This document shows positions 5,779 to 8,714 of a stretch of 8,714 bases of DNA, one piece after another. The translations under genes were made by a program, and so were the position numbers. The number at the start of each line of letters is the position of its first letter. The first letter of the stretch is position 1. The stretch is from an uncultured bacterium (lineage in GTDB: Bacteria > Actinomycetota > Coriobacteriia > Coriobacteriales > Eggerthellaceae): assembly GCA_947649215.1 (NCBI GenBank), contig CANSQW010000037.1, positions 1-8,714 on the forward strand, read 5' to 3'. Under the pieces are notes generated by a model. It was not told where the DNA came from. It ran no database searches and saw nothing but the letters and a program-made list of their open reading frames with translations.

Positions 5779-7260
5779 ATGAACATCGAGGTCACCCGAC
5801 GCAACGGCCTGAGGCAGGTCGCATGTGATGTGCGCCTTCGACCGGCGCCCTTCCTGCTGTTTACCGCGTACAAGGTGTTTGCCGTCCTGCTGTTCCTGCA
5901 GGGCTTCTTCTTCGGGGGCACGTTCGAGGCGGCCGGCCTCACCTTCCCGCTGCTGGCCGTGTTCCTGCTGGCGTGCGCGGGCGTGTTCCTGTTCTTCGCC
6001 GTCTGCTTCAAGCGGATAACCGTGGTGTCTAAGGACGGCTACCTCTGGTTTCTGGCTGCCAGCATGACGCTGGGGGTGTTCTTCCTGTTCATGGAGGCGC
6101 ACGGCGGCATGGTGGATGGATACGCCCGTGGGGCGACGCTGGTGCTGGGGATGGCGCTGCTGGCCGTGGGGACGGTCGGCATCCACGTGGAGCTGGGGCG
6201 CCTCTTCGGGATGCTGGGCATGATGCCCACGATGACCTACGGGATATCCTCGGCCCTGGCCACGGGCGTGCTGTCGCTTGGCGTGGCGCTTGCGGGAACG
6301 ACGGCGCGCTGGGCGCTCGCCTTCGTGATGCCGGCGCTCATCGTACTGTTGTTCTGCCGGGCGCGTCGCAGCGCCTTTCCGGACAGGAAGGAGCTCTACC
6401 GCGAGTCGACCATCGAGCTGCTCATACCGTATCGGTTCATGGCGACGTCCGTCACCCAGGGCCTGGCGCTCGGCGTGCCGTTGGGGTTTGCGAGCCTGAC
6501 GGGCCTGATGCCGCAGGAGATGGACTCGGCCGGCTATGTGCTGGGCGCGCTGCTGGCGCTTGTGACCGTGATCGTGTTCCAGATGGACTTCAACCGCTCC
6601 ATCTACCAGATAGGGTTTCCCGTGGCGGGGGCCGGCCTTCTGCTTGCGGGCGTGCTGGGGCCGGCATCGCCGCTGGCGGGGCTTCTGCAGGTGACGGGGT
6701 TCCTCTATCTGGACCTGGTGCTGTGGGGGCTGGGGTCTTACCTCATCAAGAACTGCGACCAGCCGGCCACGTGGCTCTCGGCCTGTCCGAGCGCGGCGCT
6801 CATGACGGGGCGGGCCCTGGGCATGGTGGCGGGATGCGTGGCGATGCAGATGCTCGCGGGCGCCGACGAGGTCATGGCGTTCTTCTGCGCGCTGGCCTTC
6901 GTGGTGCTGATGGCGGCGCTCCTGCTCACCAACGGCGCGAACCTGCGCACCGGCTGGGGATTCGTGCGTCCGGGCGGGCCGGACGAGGTGACGGACAGCC
7001 TGCGCACCTGCGAGGTCATCGCCCAGGAGTTCGGGCTCACCCGGCGTGAGCAGGAGATCATGTACAGCATCATTCGCGGCAAGTCCCGCAAGGAGATAGC
7101 AGAGGACCTGTTCATCACTCCCAATACCATCAAGACGCACCTCCATAACCTCTACGGCAAGCTCGATATCCACTCTGAGGTGGCCCTCAAGGCCTTCGTT
7201 GCCAAGCGGGAGCGCATGTTCTCTACCGACGAGGACGCCAGCCCCCTGGCGTCTGGGTAG
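5779..7260 (+). CDS. Membrane-anchored LuxR-family transcriptional regulator
   Basis: A 493-residue one-component regulator. Residues 24-384 form about twelve hydrophobic segments (for example 24-48, 52-76, 88-105, 117-134, 177-192, 252-268, 303-323 and 366-384), resembling a transporter-like sensor. A LuxR helix-turn-helix follows at about 419-477, with TRREQEIMYSIIRGKSRKEIAEDLFI and the recognition helix PNTIKTHLHNLYGKL. This architecture and length match the large family of membrane LuxR regulators known from Eggerthellaceae, several of which control neighbouring catabolic or drug-modifying genes. The start ATG at 5779 has AAGGTGG 5 nt upstream and an extended -10 promoter further upstream; the frame is open back to 5374, but that part lies across the promoter and leader. 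The stop is TAG. The protein would sense a ligand in the membrane or outside the cell and bind DNA from the inner face. The amidohydrolase/membrane-protein pair is the obvious candidate target, but that is inference. Confidence 0.9.
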   Translation: MNIEVTRRNGLRQVACDVRLRPAPFLLFTAYKVFAVLLFLQGFFFGGTFEAAGLTFPLLAVFLLACAGVFLFFAVCFKRITVVSKDGYLWFLAASMTLGVFFLFMEAHGGMVDGYARGATLVLGMALLAVGTVGIHVELGRLFGMLGMMPTMTYGISSALATGVLSLGVALAGTTARWALAFVMPALIVLLFCRARRSAFPDRKELYRESTIELLIPYRFMATSVTQGLALGVPLGFASLTGLMPQEMDSAGYVLGALLALVTVIVFQMDFNRSIYQIGFPVAGAGLLLAGVLGPASPLAGLLQVTGFLYLDLVLWGLGSYLIKNCDQPATWLSACPSAALMTGRALGMVAGCVAMQMLAGADEVMAFFCALAFVVLMAALLLTNGANLRTGWGFVRPGGPDEVTDSLRTCEVIAQEFGLTRREQEIMYSIIRGKSRKEIAEDLFITPNTIKTHLHNLYGKLDIHSEVALKAFVAKRERMFSTDEDASPLASG

Positions 7261-7269
7261 CCCTGCGGC

Positions 7270-7440
7270 GCGCTGCTCTGGTGAGGGCGCCTTGCCCCGT
7301 TCGTGCCGCCCTGGTGGGCTGCATTGGCCGAGCGGTGCGCCCCGCCCCGGTGGAGCGCTATCTTGGCGGACGCGCTATCTCAGTGGCGCGCTCTGTCCCA
7401 GCGGCGCTGCCCTGCCGGGCACGCATCGGGGCGCTGCTCT
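7270..7440. repeat. Degenerate 16-18 bp repeat array starting with GCGC(T)
   Basis: Units begin at 7270, 7287, 7305, 7321, 7337, 7355, 7372, 7388 and 7404, at intervals of 16-18 bp, and a further copy starts at 7431. Most begin GCGC, often GCGCT. The clearest neighbours are 7355 and 7372, which share GCGCTATCT; the first and last copies share GCGCTGCTCT. The spacing is not a multiple of three, so this is not a coding repeat. It lies between the stop of the large LuxR gene and the terminator-like hairpin of the antitoxin gene. Chance in GC-rich DNA is possible, though the regular spacing argues against it. Confidence 0.4.
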
Positions 7441-7442
7441 AT

Positions 7443-7462
7443 CGCGCGCGCGTACGTACGCG
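7443..7462. other. 20-bp alternating pyrimidine-purine tract with a 14-bp palindrome
   Basis: Every step in 7443-7462 alternates pyrimidine and purine, mostly CG with two TA steps. The last 14 bases, CGCGTACGTACGCG (7449-7462), are a perfect palindrome. Such tracts can adopt Z-DNA or cruciform structure under negative supercoiling. The tract lies directly upstream of the hairpin at 7469-7515. Confidence 0.5.
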
Positions 7463-7468
7463 AGGCGA

Positions 7469-7515
7469 AACGCGCCTCCGCCCGATGCCCCCTCGGCCTT
7501 GCGTGGAGGCGCGTT
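7469..7515 (-). terminator. Hairpin terminator after the antitoxin gene
   Basis: The arms AACGCGCCTCC (7469-7479) and GGAGGCGCGTT (7505-7515) are perfect 11-bp inverted copies with a 25-nt loop. On the minus strand the stem starts 2 nt after the antitoxin stop (7520-7518), and its 3' arm runs into a short U-run (GTTTCG). The loop is long and the U-run short, so efficiency may be modest. It may also stop plus-strand transcription from the large LuxR gene. Confidence 0.55.
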
Positions 7516-7517
7516 GG

Positions 7518-7790
7518 CTAGACGAACTGGATGACGAGCTTCTTCCCCATGCCGTCGGCGAGCTGCTGGAGGGTCTTGAGGGTGGGGCTGGTCTTGCCCG
7601 TTTCCAGGCGGCTGAGGGCGCTCTGCTTCATGCCGCAGCGTGCCGCCAGCTCGCTCTGGGTGAGGCCCAGTTCCTGCTGTGCGTCCAAGATGGCGTTGAT
7701 GACCGCGTACTCCGGCTCCAGTCGCTCCCACTCCCGGACGAACTCCGGATCTTTCATCTGCTCGGCAAGATATTCATCAAAGGTAGTCAT
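7518..7790 (-). CDS. Xre-family HTH antitoxin (HigA-like)
   Basis: A 90-residue DNA-binding antitoxin, the second gene of a type II toxin-antitoxin operon. Residues 1-35 (TFDEYLAEQMKDPEFVREW...) are a helical N-terminal segment typical of antitoxins paired with Gp49-like toxins. Residues about 36-88 are a Xre/Cro helix-turn-helix: LTQSELAARCGMKQSALSRLETGKTSPTLKTL, split here as helix 2 (QSELAARCG) and recognition helix (KQSALSRLETG). The start at 7790 has AAAGG 7 nt upstream, preceded by GGGAGG; an in-frame ATG at 7832 would add 14 residues of unlike character and is less likely. The start overlaps the toxin 3' end by 14 nt, indicating translational coupling. The protein should neutralise the toxin and repress the operon through the palindrome at 8156-8175. 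Confidence 0.88.
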   Translation of the reverse strand: MTTFDEYLAEQMKDPEFVREWERLEPEYAVINAILDAQQELGLTQSELAARCGMKQSALSRLETGKTSPTLKTLQQLADGMGKKLVIQFV

Positions 7791-8139
7791 GGTGATGCCT
7801 TTCCTCCCAGTCCTTTTTGTAACGGAGGGCACGTCTTAGCTCTCGTGCGGGTGTCTTCTGGCTCTTCTTTACGAAGCCGTTGGTGACGACGATTTTTCCC
7901 TTGCTAAAGAAGAAGTAGAAGATACGCGCATCGTCTCCTTTCGTCTGGATTCGCAGTTCGAAAAGCCCGTCTCGAAGGTGCCGCGAATAGGGGAGGCGCA
8001 GCTTCGAACCGTTTTCCTTCAATACGTCCAGGTCGCGGACGGCTTTTGAGCGCAGAGCCGTGGGCAATGAGTCGAGAAACTTCCGAAGTGGCTCGGCGCC
8101 GTTCGCCTTACGGTAGAAAATGATCTCGAACACAGACAT
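7777..8139 (-). CDS. RelE/HigB-superfamily toxin, phage Gp49-like
   Basis: A 120-residue predicted ribosome-dependent mRNA endonuclease of the Gp49-like branch of the RelE/ParE superfamily. The family pattern is seen throughout: FEIIFYRKANGAEPLRKFLDSL at the N-terminus, RHLRDGLFELRIQ (residues 53-65), ARIFYFFFSKGKIVVTNGFVKKSQKTP (71-97) and ELRRALRYKKDW (100-111). Basic residues R56, R63, R72, K91 and K92 are likely RNA contacts or catalytic residues. The start at 8139 has GAGGAGG 6 nt upstream. The stop TGA is inside the antitoxin gene. The last residues (WEERHHHDYL) are encoded by the antitoxin's ribosome site and start codon, so the His-rich tail may be a by-product of the overlap. The toxin-first order is as in HigBA systems. 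Base composition is less GC-rich than its neighbours, suggesting acquisition by transfer. Confidence 0.88.
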   Translation of the reverse strand: MSVFEIIFYRKANGAEPLRKFLDSLPTALRSKAVRDLDVLKENGSKLRLPYSRHLRDGLFELRIQTKGDDARIFYFFFSKGKIVVTNGFVKKSQKTPARELRRALRYKKDWEERHHHDYL

Positions 8140-8152
8140 GCGATCCTCCTCA

Positions 8153-8180
8153 AGGATATAACAAAATTGTTATATGTCAA
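8153..8180 (-). promoter_or_regulatory. Toxin-antitoxin promoter and palindromic operator
   Basis: The arms ATATAACAA (8156-8164) and TTGTTATAT (8167-8175) form a near-perfect palindrome with centre AA. On the minus strand it is flanked by a consensus -35, TTGACA (8180-8175), and a candidate -10, TATCCT (8158-8153), 16 bp apart, so a bound antitoxin would block RNA polymerase. One difficulty is that this -10 predicts a start near 8146, on the toxin's ribosome site, giving an almost leaderless message. A TATACT on the minus strand at 8301-8296 is an alternative promoter element. Confidence 0.7.
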
Positions 8181-8295
8181 TGGCCTGGCGGCCTCAGAGG
8201 ATCTTGCGGGCTTAGGGTGTCCGATGCGTCTCGCCGAAGGCGGGCGATGGACGGTGGCGCCTGGAAGAGACGTCCCCGCACTGGCTCTGCCCTGT

Positions 8296-8352
8296 AGTAT
8301 AGGGAACAAATGTTTCAATAAAAGTATTGACTTTTTGAAATGGTCGATTTTG
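8296..8352. promoter_or_regulatory. AT-rich island with overlapping inverted repeats upstream of menH
   Basis: This stretch is sharply AT-rich against the surrounding GC-rich DNA. TCAATA (8315-8320) pairs with TATTGA (8325-8330), and TTTCAA (8313-8318) with TTGAAA (8335-8340), so two palindromes overlap. -35-like boxes TTGACT (8327-8332) and TTGAAA (8335-8340) face menH, but I see no convincing -10 at proper distance. Minus-strand TATACT (8301-8296) faces the toxin operon. It probably carries the menH promoter and a regulator site. Confidence 0.45.
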
Positions 8353-8410
8353 CGCGGAATCTGCGAGAATCGGGATGAATGCAGACGGCGGTTGCCTGAG
8401 GGGAGATGCT

Positions 8411-8714
8411 ATGGCAGGGCGTGGGGGAGAGCGGCGGGTGGCGGTGCTGCTGCACGGGTTCGGGCAGAGCGCCCGAAGCTGGGATGCGGTGGCGGAGCTG
8501 CTTGCCGCGGACGGCTGGGGCATCTCGGCCGTCGACTGGCCGGGTTTCGGAGCGCGCCGGGGAGAGCGCGACGCGGCCGCGTACTCGCTGGAAGCGCTGT
8601 GCGCGCTGCTGGCTGACGAGGTGCGGGCGGTTGCGGCGCGCGAGGGCGCGGCTCCGGTGGTGGTGGGCTACTCGATGGGAGGCCGCGTGGCCGCGGAGGC
8701 GCTCGCCTGCGGCC
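8411..8714 (+). CDS. menH: MenH, 2-succinyl-6-hydroxy-2,4-cyclohexadiene-1-carboxylate synthase, 3'-truncated by the window
   Basis: The first 101 residues of an alpha/beta-hydrolase; the gene runs off the window, and full-length MenH proteins have about 250-290 residues. VAVLLHGFGQSARSWD (residues 10-25) contains the oxyanion-hole HG, and VDWPGFGARR (41-50) is the usual DxPGfG loop. VVVGYSMGGR (83-92) carries the nucleophile S88 in the GYSMGGR form characteristic of MenH. The catalytic Asp and His lie beyond the window. MenH removes pyruvate from the MenD product to give SHCHC, so this gene acts directly after menD. The start at 8411 has AGGGGAG 5 nt upstream. Other alpha/beta-hydrolases share the fold; the GYSMGGR signature and menD on the same contig favour MenH. 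Confidence 0.85.
   Translation, partial: MAGRGGERRVAVLLHGFGQSARSWDAVAELLAADGWGISAVDWPGFGARRGERDAAAYSLEALCALLADEVRAVAAREGAAPVVVGYSMGGRVAAEALACG

Noticed and set aside
5704..7173. Long minus-strand open frame opposite the large LuxR gene
   Set aside because: His/Arg/Gln-rich antisense translation with no domain; a codon-bias shadow. The similar frame at 3323-4861 was rejected for the same reason.
7270..7440. CRISPR array
   Set aside because: Units are degenerate, 16-18 bp, without distinct spacers, and no cas gene is present.
7281..7886. Plus-strand open frame over the repeat array and toxin-antitoxin genes
   Set aside because: Mostly antisense to the well-supported antitoxin and toxin; low-complexity translation elsewhere.
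48..8714. Insertion sequence or phage integrase explaining the 7-kb block
   Set aside because: No transposase, integrase or clear terminal inverted repeats or target duplications were found.

Overview
The window is GC-rich bacterial DNA from the end of an Illumina/Nextera draft assembly: bases 1-47 are library adapter, not genome. Three traits point to a high-GC anaerobic actinobacterium of the Coriobacteriia, most likely Eggerthellaceae (Eggerthella, Gordonibacter or Adlercreutzia type): menaquinone genes, a LuxR regulator fused to a large multi-pass membrane sensor, and a YtcJ-type amidohydrolase. This placement is inference from gene content, not a database result.

Layout. (1) 48-1347, plus strand: the 3' part of menD. 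(2) 1528-3198, minus: a complete 556-residue metal-dependent amidohydrolase. It is divergent from (3) 3557-4795, plus: a 412-residue multi-pass membrane protein of no family I recognise, ending in a good intrinsic terminator. The 358-bp region between the two start codons carries a 13-bp inverted repeat enclosing three CGGCCG boxes exactly 19 bp apart, which looks like a shared operator. (4) 4967-5368, minus: a 133-residue soluble LuxR-type DNA-binding protein, divergent from (5) 5779-7260, plus: a 493-residue membrane-anchored LuxR-family regulator. The 410 bp between them contains an extended -10 promoter for the large regulator and a leader with competing hairpins for the small one. (6) 7261-7517: non-coding, with a degenerate 16-18 bp repeat array, a 20-bp alternating pyrimidine-purine tract and a terminator-like hairpin. 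(7) 8139-7518, minus: a type II toxin-antitoxin operon, Gp49/HigB-like toxin first and Xre antitoxin second, overlapping by 14 nt, with an AT-rich palindromic operator just upstream. (8) 8411-8714, plus: the 5' part of menH, cut by the window end.

How they may work together. MenD and MenH catalyse consecutive steps of menaquinone synthesis, and their genes are often adjacent; here about 7 kb of unrelated genes lies between them. The middle block reads as a self-contained accessory unit: a membrane protein that may move a small molecule, a cytoplasmic hydrolase that may cleave it, and two LuxR-type regulators that may sense it and control the pair. The substrate cannot be read from the sequence. 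The toxin-antitoxin pair sits between this block and menH. No tRNA, rRNA, CRISPR array, transposase or integrase is visible.
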